64,000 nt of DNA from assembly GCA_900472395.1 (NCBI GenBank), contig UCHV01000005.1, forward strand, positions 251,349-315,348, written 5' to 3'. The notes under the pieces are model-generated. The model saw only the letters and a program-made list of their open reading frames with translations, had not been told where the DNA came from and did no database searches. The stretch comes from Hyphomicrobiales bacterium. Its GTDB lineage: Bacteria > Pseudomonadota > Alphaproteobacteria > Rhizobiales > Rhizobiaceae. This document shows positions 12,677-20,416 of the stretch, one piece after another (positions within the stretch are counted from its first letter, which is position 1; each line of letters starts with the position of its first letter). Position numbers and translations under genes: made by a program.

Positions 12677-13675
12677 ATGAGCCGCTTCATGCCGGACCGT
12701 TTCACCATCATGCTGGTCTGCGCGGTCATCCTCGCCTCCTTCCTGCCGATCCATGGCGAACCCGCCTACTGGTTCGGTATCGCGACAGATATTGCCATCG
12801 GCCTCCTGTTCTTCCTGCACGGCGCCCGCCTTTCGCGTGAGGTCGTGGTCGGCGGTCTGCTGCACTGGCGCCTGCATCTGACAATCCTGGCCACCACGTT
12901 CGTAATCTTCCCGCTGCTCGGTCTTGCCATCGGCTTTCTGCCGGAAAGCATTCTGCCCGCCCCGCTTTACGCCGGCATTTTGTTCCTCTGCGTTCTGCCC
13001 TCCACCGTGCAGTCCTCGATCGCCTTTACCTCGATGGCCAACGGCAACGTGCCGGCAGCCATTGTCTCCGCCTCCGGCTCCAATCTTTTCGGCATGTTCC
13101 TGACGCCGATCCTCGCCGGCCTCGTCATGTCCACGACGGGCGAAGGCGGCGGCGTTTCCGCCGATGCCATCGAAAAAATCGCCCTCCAGCTTCTTGCGCC
13201 CTTCGTCGTCGGTCAGCTTCTGCAGCCATTCATCGGCAACTGGATCCGCGCGCGCAAAAAACTGCTGGCTCCGGTCGATCGCGGCGGCATCCTGATGGTG
13301 GTGTACCTCGCCTTCTCGACGGCCGTGATCGAAGGCATCTGGCGCACCTTCTCGCTCACCGATATCGCCGCCGTCATCGTTACCGACATGGTGCTTCTCG
13401 CCATCGTTCTGGTCATCACCATGTATGGCAGCCGCCTGCTCGGCTTCTCCAAGGAAGACGAGATCGCCATCACCTTCTGCGGTTCGAAAAAGTCGCTGGC
13501 ATCGGGTGTGCCGATGGCCAACGCCATCTTCGCCGGCCAGTCGTCGGCCATCGGCGCCATCGTGCTGCCGATCATGCTGTTCCACCAGATCCAGCTGATG
13601 GTCTGCGCCGTGCTGGCGCAGAAATACGCGCAGCGCAAATCGAAGGCTGAAGACAAGGCGACGGCGGCAGCTTGA
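12677..13675 (+). CDS. Bile acid:sodium symporter family protein (SBF-like, YfeH type)
   Basis: 332 residues from the ATG at 12677, which follows AGGGA. About nine to ten hydrophobic segments are visible (for example DIAIGLLFFLHGARL and LTILATTFVIFPLLGLAIGF), and the family signature GSKKSLASGVPMANAIF near the C-terminus fits the SBF_like group. These inner-membrane carriers import organic anions with sodium; the real substrate of bacterial YfeH-like members is not known. The divergent LysR gene is the likely regulator. A hairpin just downstream may stop transcription from both sides. Confidence 0.87.
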   Translation: MSRFMPDRFTIMLVCAVILASFLPIHGEPAYWFGIATDIAIGLLFFLHGARLSREVVVGGLLHWRLHLTILATTFVIFPLLGLAIGFLPESILPAPLYAGILFLCVLPSTVQSSIAFTSMANGNVPAAIVSASGSNLFGMFLTPILAGLVMSTTGEGGGVSADAIEKIALQLLAPFVVGQLLQPFIGNWIRARKKLLAPVDRGGILMVVYLAFSTAVIEGIWRTFSLTDIAAVIVTDMVLLAIVLVITMYGSRLLGFSKEDEIAITFCGSKKSLASGVPMANAIFAGQSSAIGAIVLPIMLFHQIQLMVCAVLAQKYAQRKSKAEDKATAAA

Positions 13676-13680
13676 ACCGC

Positions 13681-13715
13681 AAACAAAAACGCCCCCTTCC
13701 GGCTGGAAGGGGGCG
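13681..13715 (-). terminator. Rho-independent terminator of hsp20
   Basis: A stem CGCCCCCTTCC / GGAAGGGGGCG with a four-base loop lies at 13690-13715. On the minus strand it is followed by GTTTTTGTTT, so it best serves the leftward hsp20 transcript, and may act in both directions because the symporter ends just before it. Confidence 0.75.
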
Positions 13716-13778
13716 CATTGTTGGCCATATGGCATTCCCGTTTCCAGGAAACCGTCTTGGGAGGAATGGCCTTGGGAG

Positions 13779-14264
13779 TTAGTTGACCTGCTGCGGTTGC
13801 GACACCTGCGCCTCTATGGTCTTCGGAGTATCGACCGGCTCTGCAGCAATCGCGATCCGGCGCGGTTTCATCGCTTCCGGAATGGAGCGCAGAAGATCGA
13901 TATGGAGAAGGCCGTTCTTCAGCTGCGCGGTCTGCACCTCGACATGATCGGCCAGCTGGAAGCGGCGCTCGAAGGCGCGCTTGGCGATGCCGCGATGGAG
14001 AAACTCGCTTTGACCGGCGGCTTCGTCCTCGCTCTTTTCACCCTTGACGTGCAGCACATGCGCACGGGCCTCGATGCTCAGTTCCTTTTCGTCGAAACCG
14101 GCAACGGCCATGGTGATGCGATAGGTGTTCTCACCGGTCCGCTCGATATTGTAGGGCGGATAGGTCTGCGCCTGATCAGGCTGGCCAAGACTGTCCAGCA
14201 TCGTGAAAAGGCGGTCGAAACCAACGGTGGAACGATAAAGGGGGGAAAAATCGACGTGACGCAT
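13779..14264 (-). CDS. Small heat shock protein, Hsp20 / IbpA family
   Basis: 161 residues. An ATP-independent holdase that binds unfolding proteins. The alpha-crystallin domain covers roughly residues 38-130, with YRITMAVAGFDEKELSIEA near the start and an LLHIDLLRSIPE segment carrying the I/L-x-I/V-like C-terminal part. The N-terminus RHVDFSPLYRSTVGFDRLF resembles class A IbpA proteins. The gene is monocistronic, with its own terminator and, upstream, an RpoH-like promoter and a leader that can sequester the ribosome-binding site; both are annotated separately. Regulation by heat at two levels is therefore likely. Confidence 0.94.
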   Translation of the reverse strand: MRHVDFSPLYRSTVGFDRLFTMLDSLGQPDQAQTYPPYNIERTGENTYRITMAVAGFDEKELSIEARAHVLHVKGEKSEDEAAGQSEFLHRGIAKRAFERRFQLADHVEVQTAQLKNGLLHIDLLRSIPEAMKPRRIAIAAEPVDTPKTIEAQVSQPQQVN

Positions 14265-14363
14265 GATGTCCTCTCATGAAGCGACGTGTTGCGGTTCTGC
14301 AAGGCGGCATCCCGTTCTGGCGATGCCTGTCCTCTGTTCGCGGACCCGTTATCGGCGCCCGCA
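14265..14363 (-). promoter_or_regulatory. ROSE-type RNA thermometer in the hsp20 leader
   Basis: The predicted leader is about 98 bases. Its last 18 bases before ATC-ATG (14285-14268) can fold as GUC-(G)-CUU / GAG-GAC with loop CAUGA: the anti-Shine-Dalgarno UCGCU pairs with AGGA and leaves one bulged G. That is the U(U/C)GCU hallmark of ROSE elements that control rhizobial sHSP genes. Further upstream are the hairpins UUGC-N6-GCAA and GGCAUC-N10-GAUGCC, matching the multi-hairpin layout. The fold was made by eye. Confidence 0.65.
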
Positions 14364-14369
14364 GGACCA

Positions 14370-14398
14370 AGATGGGAATTGCATTTTCCGGCTTCAAG
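14370..14398 (-). promoter_or_regulatory. RpoH (sigma-32)-like promoter of hsp20
   Basis: On the minus strand CTTGAA (14398-14393) is followed after 17 bases by CCATCT (14375-14370). This fits the alphaproteobacterial heat-shock consensus CTTGAA-N17-CCANAT with one mismatch and would start transcription near 14363, about 98 bases before the hsp20 ATG. Confidence 0.6.
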
Positions 14399-14441
14399 AC
14401 CCTTTTTTCGGTTTCCGGAACATGCGACTTGCGCGCGAATT

Positions 14442-15782
14442 TCAGAAGGCGACCGATACCATCAATCCGCTGCCCTGGCGGTTTTCTATCGACAGGCTCA
14501 ATCCGTAGACCTCGCAGATCTCCTTGACGATCGAGAGACCGAAACCGGTTCCGGGCGTCTGGCTGTCAAGCCGAACCCCGCGCTCAGTCATGCTGCGGAT
14601 CTTCTCCGGGTCCACGCCCGGCCCGTCATCCGACACCATCAGGCGGCTGCCCTTCCACGAGATGCACACTTCGCCGCTCGCCCATTTCACGGCGTTTTCG
14701 GTGAGATTGCCGATAAGCTCGCGCAGGTCATGCGCATCAAGCGGCACGGTAGATGGCTCGCCGATCTCGACCACCCATTGCAACCCTTCGCCTTTCGGCG
14801 TGCGCTGCAACGTCTTCACCACCTGCCCCACGATCTTGTCGATCTCCGCATCGGTCCGGCGCATGTCGGCATTGGCAACGATTCGGCTGCGCGCCAGTTC
14901 GTGTTCCACATGCCCGCGCATCAGCCGCACCAGTTGCTCAATCTCGTCGGCAATCTCGCCCTGCCCGCGCTCACGCAAAGTCAGCGCATCGTTGGAAAGC
15001 ACCGTGAGCGGCGTCTTCAGCCCATGCGCCAGATCGCCGGCCCGCGCTCGCGCCTTGTCCAGCGATTGCGCCTGCGATGCCAGCAGCCGGTTGACCGCCG
15101 CTTCCACCGGCGCAAATTCGACGGGCAATTCGTCTTCCAGCCTGTCTCTGCGACGTTCGCGGATACGATCGAGCCCCTTGGTCAGGTCAGCCAGCGGTTT
15201 GAGGCCAAAAATCACCTGCGCAAAGGATGCACCGATCAGGAAGACGGCAAGGCCCGCAAGGTAAGGCAGGATATCGAGCGCAAAACCACGGCTCGCCTCA
15301 TCCAGCGCCTTCGTATCGGAAGCAACCGAGATCTTGACCGGTTTCAAACCGTTCGGGGCACTGACCATGATCTGCCGTTCCAGCACGATCAGACGTGCGC
15401 CCTCCGGGCCTTCAGCCTTGTAGCGATGTACGGCACCATCGTCCGGGCGGTGACCGGGGCCGATCAGGCTCGTGTCCCACAGGGATTCCGAGCGAAACAA
15501 CGCTGGCGTGGCCACATCGCCGATCTGCCAGTAAAGACCGCCATAAGCCTGGGTAAAACGCCGGTCCATGAGGCTGAACGGGTGCTCGATCCGGCCATCC
15601 GGGCCGAGCCTGATCGACGCCGCGATGGTGTTGATATGGCCCTTCAATTCCTCTTCCAGCCTCCTTTCGAGGCTGGCGGAAAACATGGAGGTCATGAATA
15701 ACGCCGCCAATGCGAGCGCAGACGGCACGGCCACCAGCGAAACCAGCAGAAAACGGGCCCTTATGGACGGCGGGCGCTTCAT
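14442..15782 (-). CDS. Sensor histidine kinase (PhoQ/FeuQ/QseC-like)
   Basis: 446 residues. The N-terminus has a membrane helix at about 10-32, a periplasmic sensor of roughly 140 residues and a second helix at about 172-193, followed by a HAMP-like linker. The H-box is DLAHGLKTPL with His253; the N-box LIGNLTENAVKWA, the G1 box VSDDGPGVDPEK and the G2 box GTGFGLSIVKE complete the ATPase domain. DxxHxLKTPL is characteristic of PhoQ-type kinases. The ATG overlaps the stop of the response regulator by four bases. The partner genes and two PepSY proteins suggest sensing of the periplasm, perhaps cations or envelope state; the signal is unknown. Confidence 0.92.
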   Translation of the reverse strand: MKRPPSIRARFLLVSLVAVPSALALAALFMTSMFSASLERRLEEELKGHINTIAASIRLGPDGRIEHPFSLMDRRFTQAYGGLYWQIGDVATPALFRSESLWDTSLIGPGHRPDDGAVHRYKAEGPEGARLIVLERQIMVSAPNGLKPVKISVASDTKALDEASRGFALDILPYLAGLAVFLIGASFAQVIFGLKPLADLTKGLDRIRERRRDRLEDELPVEFAPVEAAVNRLLASQAQSLDKARARAGDLAHGLKTPLTVLSNDALTLRERGQGEIADEIEQLVRLMRGHVEHELARSRIVANADMRRTDAEIDKIVGQVVKTLQRTPKGEGLQWVVEIGEPSTVPLDAHDLRELIGNLTENAVKWASGEVCISWKGSRLMVSDDGPGVDPEKIRSMTERGVRLDSQTPGTGFGLSIVKEICEVYGLSLSIENRQGSGLMVSVAF

Positions 15783-16438
15783 ACGGCACCGATCCGGTAA
15801 CCGTAACCGCGACGGGTCACGATCAGGTCCTTGCCGAATTTCTTGCGCAAACGGCCGATTAGCACTTCCACGGAATTGCTCTCGCGCTCGAAATCCTGCG
15901 CGTAAAGCTGCTCGGTCAGTTCCAGCTGCGAGACATGCCGCTCCGCATTGGCCATCAGGTAATGCAGGCAGCGATATTCAAGCGGGGTCAAATCGGCAGG
16001 CTCGCCATCCAGCGACACGGTGCGGCTGCGCGGATCGATCTTCATCCGTCCGGCGGAAAGAACAGGGCTGGCCTTGCCCTGCGAGCGGCGGATGATGGCG
16101 CGCAGACGGGCGAGCAACTCCGGCATCTGGAACGGTTTGGCGAGATAATCGTCAGCCCCGGCATCAATGCCTTCGACACGTTCTTCCCAATTGCCGCGTG
16201 CCGTCAGGATAAGCACCGGCAGTTCGCGTTCCGCGGAACGCCAGCGCTTCAGCACGGAAAGCCCGTCCATGCCGGGCAGGCCGAGATCGAGCACGACGGC
16301 GGCAAATTCCTCGCTGTCGCCGCGATACCAGCCGCTTTCACCGTCGTTTTCGTGTTCGACCAGATAACCGGCACGCGTCAGATGATGCGTGATATCGCGG
16401 GCAATCAACGGATCGTCTTCAACAAGCAGAATGCGCAT
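15779..16438 (-). CDS. OmpR-family response regulator (PhoP/FeuP/QseB-like)
   Basis: 219 residues from the ATG at 16438. A TTG nine bases upstream is possible but unnecessary. The receiver domain has acidic Asp8 and Asp9, the phospho-acceptor Asp51 in VVLDLGLPGMDG, Thr79, and Lys101 in AKPF. The C-terminal winged helix ends in SVEVLIGRLRKKFG and VTRRGYGYRIG, typical of OmpR/PhoB proteins. It lies between a PepSY gene (5-base gap) and its kinase (4-base overlap), so all three are one operon. Direct repeats 21 bases apart in the upstream divergent region are the likely binding site. Confidence 0.93.
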   Translation of the reverse strand: MRILLVEDDPLIARDITHHLTRAGYLVEHENDGESGWYRGDSEEFAAVVLDLGLPGMDGLSVLKRWRSAERELPVLILTARGNWEERVEGIDAGADDYLAKPFQMPELLARLRAIIRRSQGKASPVLSAGRMKIDPRSRTVSLDGEPADLTPLEYRCLHYLMANAERHVSQLELTEQLYAQDFERESNSVEVLIGRLRKKFGKDLIVTRRGYGYRIGAV

Positions 16439-16443
16439 GGGTC

Positions 16444-16758
16444 TCAATCGTCGTCATCATCGTCGACATCGAGAATGCGGCCGTCGCTCGCATCCATCTC
16501 GATCTCATAAAGCCGGCCATTCGCCTGCAGCACCTTGAACTCATAGGTAAAGCGATCGTCGTCGTCATCCAGTTCGACACGGATGATATCGCCCGGATAT
16601 CGTGCCCGCAGTTTTTCCTGCAGCACGGAAAGCGGCAGCACATCGCCGCGTTTCACGGCATCGCGCAGCTTGTCCAGATCCCGCGCGAAGCCCGCCGCCG
16701 GAGAGACGATGAGCAGCGCAGAGATCAGCGACGCTTTTATGAGCACTTGGTTCAACAT
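16444..16758 (-). CDS. Small PepSY-domain exported protein with poly-Asp tail
   Basis: About 104 residues from the ATG at 16758; a GTG at 16800 is possible. A signal peptide (LIKASLISALLIVSPAAGFA) is followed by a PepSY-like module (LREKLRARYPGDIIRVELD-type helix and strands, then YEIEMDASDGRILDV) and a run of Asp residues at the very end, with another Asp run in the middle. PepSY proteins often regulate or inhibit a membrane partner. It is the first gene of the operon with the response regulator and kinase, so a feedback role on the kinase in the periplasm is likely. The acidic stretches could bind divalent cations, which would suit a PhoQ-like sensor; that part is inference. Confidence 0.82.
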   Translation of the reverse strand: MLNQVLIKASLISALLIVSPAAGFARDLDKLRDAVKRGDVLPLSVLQEKLRARYPGDIIRVELDDDDDRFTYEFKVLQANGRLYEIEMDASDGRILDVDDDDDD

Positions 16759-16801
16759 GGACGCGAAACTAACACTCCCAAACTGAAATTTTGCTGACAC
16801 C

Positions 16802-16834
16802 GGCCGTCAGTTATCGATCAGTGGCCGTCACTTA
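16802..16834. promoter_or_regulatory. Direct repeats GGCCGTCAGTTA / GGCCGTCACTTA, 21 bp apart
   Basis: Two 12-base direct repeats (16802-16813 and 16823-16834) differ at one base and start exactly 21 bases apart, two helical turns. They lie in the 132-base gap between the divergent PepSY genes. OmpR-family regulators bind tandem direct repeats with helical spacing, so this is the likely operator of the neighbouring response regulator for both transcripts. Confidence 0.55.
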
Positions 16835-16890
16835 AACGTTGCTTCATCGGCCGGGCAACGGTGCCCGCCTCATCTCGAAGGAGACCAGCC

Positions 16891-17190
16891 ATGAAGAAAC
16901 TCGTCCTCGCCGCCGCCATTGCCGCCACGACGCTTCCCGCCTTCGCACCGCTTTCCGTGGCCCATGCGGATGACCGCGACGACCGCCTTTGCGGCAATGT
17001 CCAGCTCGACAAATGGATGAGCGAAGCCCAGATGCGCGAACGCGCCGGCGGTCTTGGCATCGAAGTGCGCGATGTGGAGATTGACGATGGCTGCTACGAA
17101 GTCTCTGGCCGCAACAGGGACGGCCGTCGCGTCGAAGTGAAGTTCAACCCGGAAACCGGCGAACAGGTTTCGATCGACAGCGACGATTGA
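16891..17190 (+). CDS. Small PepSY-domain exported protein, divergent from the two-component operon
   Basis: 99 residues. The ATG follows AAGGAGA. A clear signal peptide (KLVLAAAIAATTLPAFAPLS, cleaved after AHA) precedes a PepSY_2-like domain: LDKWMSEAQMRERAGGLGIE, then VRDVEIDDGCYEVSGRNRDG and VEVKFNPETGEQV. Two Cys residues could form a disulfide in the periplasm. It is transcribed away from the other PepSY gene across the direct repeats, so it is probably under the same response regulator. The layout recalls small periplasmic modulators of PhoPQ/FeuPQ-type systems, but equivalence to any named protein is not shown. Confidence 0.85.
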   Translation: MKKLVLAAAIAATTLPAFAPLSVAHADDRDDRLCGNVQLDKWMSEAQMRERAGGLGIEVRDVEIDDGCYEVSGRNRDGRRVEVKFNPETGEQVSIDSDD

Positions 17191-17242
17191 TATTTTCGAC
17201 GGCGGGCGCCGGAGACCTCCGGTGCCCGTAAACACTTTCCCC

Positions 17243-17270
17243 TTGACCCGAAAAACATTCCGCCTATCGC
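17243..17270 (+). promoter_or_regulatory. Possible promoter for a leaderless hydrolase mRNA
   Basis: TTGACC (17243-17248) and TATCGC (17265-17270) are separated by 16 bases. The ATG of the next gene is only 9 bases further on and has no Shine-Dalgarno sequence, so transcription would begin at or next to the start codon. Confidence 0.35.
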
Positions 17271-17278
17271 TTGTCTTC

Positions 17279-18271
17279 ATGAGCGAAGCAGAAACCATCA
17301 CGCCCGACATCCTCCGGTCGACACCCGATAATCCGGTGCCGCCCAACCATTTCGCCGGTTTTTTCACCGGCCATCGTGGTGCAAAGCTGCGTTATGCGGT
17401 GTTCCGCTCGGAAATTTCACCGGCCCGCGGCACGATTGTGCTTCTGCATGGCCGCAGTGAATCCATCGAAAAATATTACGAAACGATCCGCGATTTCAAC
17501 GCCATGGGCTTGTGGGTTGCGACCTACGATCTGCGCGGTCAGGGCGGATCGGACCGACTGCTGAAAAAGCCGAAAAAAGGCCATTTGCGCCGCTTTTCCG
17601 ATTATGAGCGCGATCTCGACCTGTTTCTCGAACAGATCGTGCTGCCCGATACACGCCTGCCTTTTTTCCTTGTGGCGCATTCCACCGGCGCATTGATCGC
17701 GCTTGCGGCGGCACCTCGTCTGACCAATCGCATCGATCGCATGGCGCTGGCCGCCCCGTTCGTGGGCCTGACCGGCCAGGCCTTGTCGGAAGGGGTAATC
17801 CGTCTCGTCGCGGCTTCACTTACCAATATCGGTCTCGGCCAGCTTTCCGCCGGTCCCGACCAGAATGGACGGCCTTTTGCCGGAAACCCGCTGACGTCGG
17901 ACCAGAGACGATTTGCCCGCAACGGCGAAATCGGCATATCCAATCCCGACCTGATGATCGGCCCGCCCACCATGCGCTGGCTGAAGGAAACGCTGAAGGC
18001 AGGCCGCCGGGTGGCATCGCAGGCGCACCTCACCACCATCACCATTCCCACGCTCGTCCTTGCGCCGATGCGCGACGGCATCGTGCCTTATGCCGCGCAG
18101 GAAGAACTGGCCCGCAATTTCCGCGCCGGCCAGCTGGTCAACATTATCGGTGGTCGTCACGAACTTTTCAGCGAGGCCGATGTCTATCGCGCACAGGCGC
18201 TGGCGGCGATAGAGGCGTTCATGCCCGGCAGCGATGCGTCGCCGCTCGTTTCCGACGACGCCGCAGCCTGA
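17279..18271 (+). CDS. Alpha/beta hydrolase (lysophospholipase / monoglyceride lipase-like)
   Basis: 330 residues from the ATG at 17279; the GTG at 17222 would add an unlikely N-terminus. The Hydrolase_4 fold is visible: the oxyanion strand IVLLHGRSESIEKYYE, LRGQGGSDR, and the nucleophile elbow VAHSTGAL with Ser135 (AHSTG in place of GHSxG). The acid is probably Asp in PMRDGIVPY and the base His in GGRHELFSE near the C-terminus. Members of the PldB group release fatty acids from lysophospholipids or monoglycerides. There is no signal peptide, so it is cytoplasmic. It is convergent with hisN with only five bases between stops. Confidence 0.88.
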   Translation: MSEAETITPDILRSTPDNPVPPNHFAGFFTGHRGAKLRYAVFRSEISPARGTIVLLHGRSESIEKYYETIRDFNAMGLWVATYDLRGQGGSDRLLKKPKKGHLRRFSDYERDLDLFLEQIVLPDTRLPFFLVAHSTGALIALAAAPRLTNRIDRMALAAPFVGLTGQALSEGVIRLVAASLTNIGLGQLSAGPDQNGRPFAGNPLTSDQRRFARNGEIGISNPDLMIGPPTMRWLKETLKAGRRVASQAHLTTITIPTLVLAPMRDGIVPYAAQEELARNFRAGQLVNIIGGRHELFSEADVYRAQALAAIEAFMPGSDASPLVSDDAAA

Positions 18272-18276
18272 GCTCT

Positions 18277-19050
18277 TCAGCGGGCGAGAAGCGCCCGCGC
18301 CTCGTCATAAACGGCACGGCTGCCGGCGGCGATGATATTGCCGCCATCCTCCGGGCGTCCGCCATCCCATGTCGTGATGATGCCGCCGGCCTGTTCGATG
18401 ATCGGGATCAGAGCGCCGACATCGTAAGGCTTGAGATTGTTCTCGACGACCAGATCGATGTGGCCCGCGGCCAGCAGCGTATAGGCGTAACAATCGGTGC
18501 CGTAGCGGAACAGCCGCACCTTTTCCTCGACAGATCTATAGGCAGAAAGATCGGCACCCTCGAAAATATGCGGGGATGTGGTGAACAGGATGGCATCCGA
18601 AAGCCGGCCGCAATCGCGGACCTTGATCTGCTGCTCACCATCCGGACCACGATACCACGAGGCCTGACCATCGGCGAAATAACGCTCACCGGTAAAAGGC
18701 TGGTCCATCATGCCCATGGAAGCGCGGCCGTTCGAGCGCAAGCCGATCAGCGTGCCCCATGTGGGCAGGCCGGAGATGAAGGCGCGTGTGCCATCGATCG
18801 GATCGATCACCCAGACATGCTCGCGGTCAAGCCCGACATTTTCATGCTCTTCGCCGAGAATGCCGTGATCTGGAAAATGCGCAGTGATGAGCGCGCGAAT
18901 CGCTGTTTCGGCAGCGCGGTCGCCTTCCGTCACCGGATCGAACCCGCCTGCCAGCTTGTTCGTGATGGATGTGCCGGTGCGAAAGCGCGGCAGGGTTTCA
19001 GCCTTGGCCGCATCGGCCAGCCTGTCGAAAAACGAACGATCTGGAAGCAT
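18277..19050 (-). CDS. hisN: Histidinol-phosphatase, inositol monophosphatase family
   Basis: 258 residues from the ATG at 19050, which follows GGAG. The magnesium-dependent phosphatase removes phosphate from L-histidinol phosphate, the eighth step of histidine synthesis. Metal-binding motifs are present: GEEHENVG (first Glu pair), WVIDPIDGTRAFISG (Asp-Pro-Ile-Asp-Gly-Thr) and the C-terminal WDGGRPEDGGNIIAAG region. Actinobacteria and rhizobia use this IMPase-type HisN. The same family includes SuhB, and the small RNA upstream takes its Rfam name from that neighbourhood. The HisN role is the commonest annotation for this rhizobial gene; IMPase activity on other substrates remains possible. 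Confidence 0.85.
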   Translation of the reverse strand: MLPDRSFFDRLADAAKAETLPRFRTGTSITNKLAGGFDPVTEGDRAAETAIRALITAHFPDHGILGEEHENVGLDREHVWVIDPIDGTRAFISGLPTWGTLIGLRSNGRASMGMMDQPFTGERYFADGQASWYRGPDGEQQIKVRDCGRLSDAILFTTSPHIFEGADLSAYRSVEEKVRLFRYGTDCYAYTLLAAGHIDLVVENNLKPYDVGALIPIIEQAGGIITTWDGGRPEDGGNIIAAGSRAVYDEARALLAR

Positions 19051-19161
19051 GGTCACTCCGGGGCTTCTGTCTGCGGCCCCATAGATCACAGATTTGCGCC
19101 AAGGCCAATCGGGCGCGCACTTCGTGCAAATGCACAATATTTAGGCATCTAAAAAAAGTGA

Positions 19162-19190
19162 TTGACGATTGTGCATGTCGCGCCTAACCT
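19162..19190 (+). promoter_or_regulatory. Promoter of the suhB/mmgR-type small RNA
   Basis: TTGACG (19162-19167) is followed after 17 bases by TAACCT (19185-19190), giving a start near 19195-19198. Placement immediately before the conserved RNA fits a sigma-70 promoter. Confidence 0.5.
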
Positions 19191-19194
19191 TGGC

Positions 19195-19272
19195 TTGCAG
19201 TCTTCGGGCTGCAATACCCTCCTTGGGTGTTTCCTCCCTAGACTTGACCGCGCTTCCGGCGCGGTTTTTTTT
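19195..19272 (+). ncRNA. mmgR: suhB / mmgR (alpha-r8) family small RNA
   Basis: About 77 bases. A first hairpin TTGCAG-N8-CTGCAA (19195-19214) is followed by a single-stranded stretch with two CCTCC motifs (CCCTCC and TTCCTCCCTAGACTTG), then a terminator CCGCGC-N5-GCGCGG (19248-19264) with eight T. This order and the linker sequence match the alphaproteobacterial suhB/mmgR RNAs, which bind Hfq and limit PHB granule formation in Sinorhizobium. The position between an IMPase-type gene and an N-formylglutamate amidohydrolase gene is also the known one. Confidence 0.85.
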
Positions 19273-19330
19273 GGGCGCGCGAAAACCGGCGCCATGCACA
19301 CGCACCCAAAAAAAGAAAACAGCGGGATGA

Positions 19331-20215
19331 TTATTCGGCAGCCAGCGCCGAATCGGGCCCGAACTCGGCCGCATAATCGGCCATCGACCCCATGAACTCC
19401 GTCAGGGCACGAGCCAGATCATCGAAATCCGGCCGCTTCCTGAGCGTTGCCTCGTCGATATAAAGTGAGCGGTTGATCTCGATCTGCAGCGCATGCAGCC
19501 CGCGCACCGGCCGACCGTAATGTTCGGTAATGAAACCGCCGGCATAAGGCTTGTTGCGCACCGCCGTGAAACCGAGCCCTTCCAGGAAATACAGCGCAGC
19601 ACGAGAAAGCTCGGCCGCGGCACTGGTGCCGTAACGATCGCCGATGATGAAATCCGGCCGGATATCCGATCCCGACAGACGAATATTGCCGGGCATGGAA
19701 TGGCAATCGATCAGGACCGACATACCGAAGGTCGCATGGGTGCGCGCAATCAGTCGGCGCAGGCAGGCATGATAAGGTTTGTAGATCGTCTCGATGCGCG
19801 AAATCCCCTCCTCCACGGTGAGACGGCGACGATAGATCTCCATGTTTTCCGCAACGATTCGCGGAATGGTGCCAAGCCCGCCGGCGACCCGCATGGAGCC
19901 GATATTGACGTAAGGCGGCAAAACACCGTCGAACATGCGCGGATCAAGCTCGTAAGGCTCGCGATTGACGTCGAGATAGGCACGCGGAAAATGCGCCAGG
20001 AGAAGCGGCGCACCGAGATTGGGAGCATGCGCAAAAAGCTCATCGACATAATGATCTTCCGAACGCCTGATGCCCATCTCGTCGAGGCGAGATTCACTAA
20101 GGAACTGAGCAGGATAGTGGCGGCCGCTATGGGGAGAATTGAAAACGAAAGGTATCGTTTGCGACGCCGGCTCCCTCACCTCGAATAGGTCGATTTCGCC
20201 TGCCACGCCGTTCAT
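19331..20215 (-). CDS. N-formylglutamate amidohydrolase family protein
   Basis: 294 residues. The FGase family (PF05013) hydrolyses N-formyl-L-glutamate or related amides with a metal. Motifs are FVFNSPHSGRHYP near residue 25-37, with probable metal ligands, LDVNREPYELDPRMF, SVLIDCHSMPG and ALQIEINRSLYIDE near the C-terminus. There is no hut gene in the window, so a role in histidine breakdown is not supported by context. It lies between the suhB small RNA and cpdR, the conserved rhizobial arrangement, and is divergent from cpdR with 201 bases between. Confidence 0.88.
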   Translation of the reverse strand: MNGVAGEIDLFEVREPASQTIPFVFNSPHSGRHYPAQFLSESRLDEMGIRRSEDHYVDELFAHAPNLGAPLLLAHFPRAYLDVNREPYELDPRMFDGVLPPYVNIGSMRVAGGLGTIPRIVAENMEIYRRRLTVEEGISRIETIYKPYHACLRRLIARTHATFGMSVLIDCHSMPGNIRLSGSDIRPDFIIGDRYGTSAAAELSRAALYFLEGLGFTAVRNKPYAGGFITEHYGRPVRGLHALQIEINRSLYIDEATLRKRPDFDDLARALTEFMGSMADYAAEFGPDSALAAE

Positions 20216-20416
20216 CCGCCCTCTAAGATGCCGCCTTTACCATAACGGTAACTTGTTCGTAACGTCATGTTGCCAGTTGCCAGCAGCGAAGTCCATACTA
20301 TGTAATGAGCCACCAATGGCGCCGTGCGTTGCTTCACCGGTTCTTTACCGCGAATTCGCTAATGTAGGGCACAGAGCCGAGTTTTAAACACGACCCACTG
20401 ACGGTTTTCCAAAACG

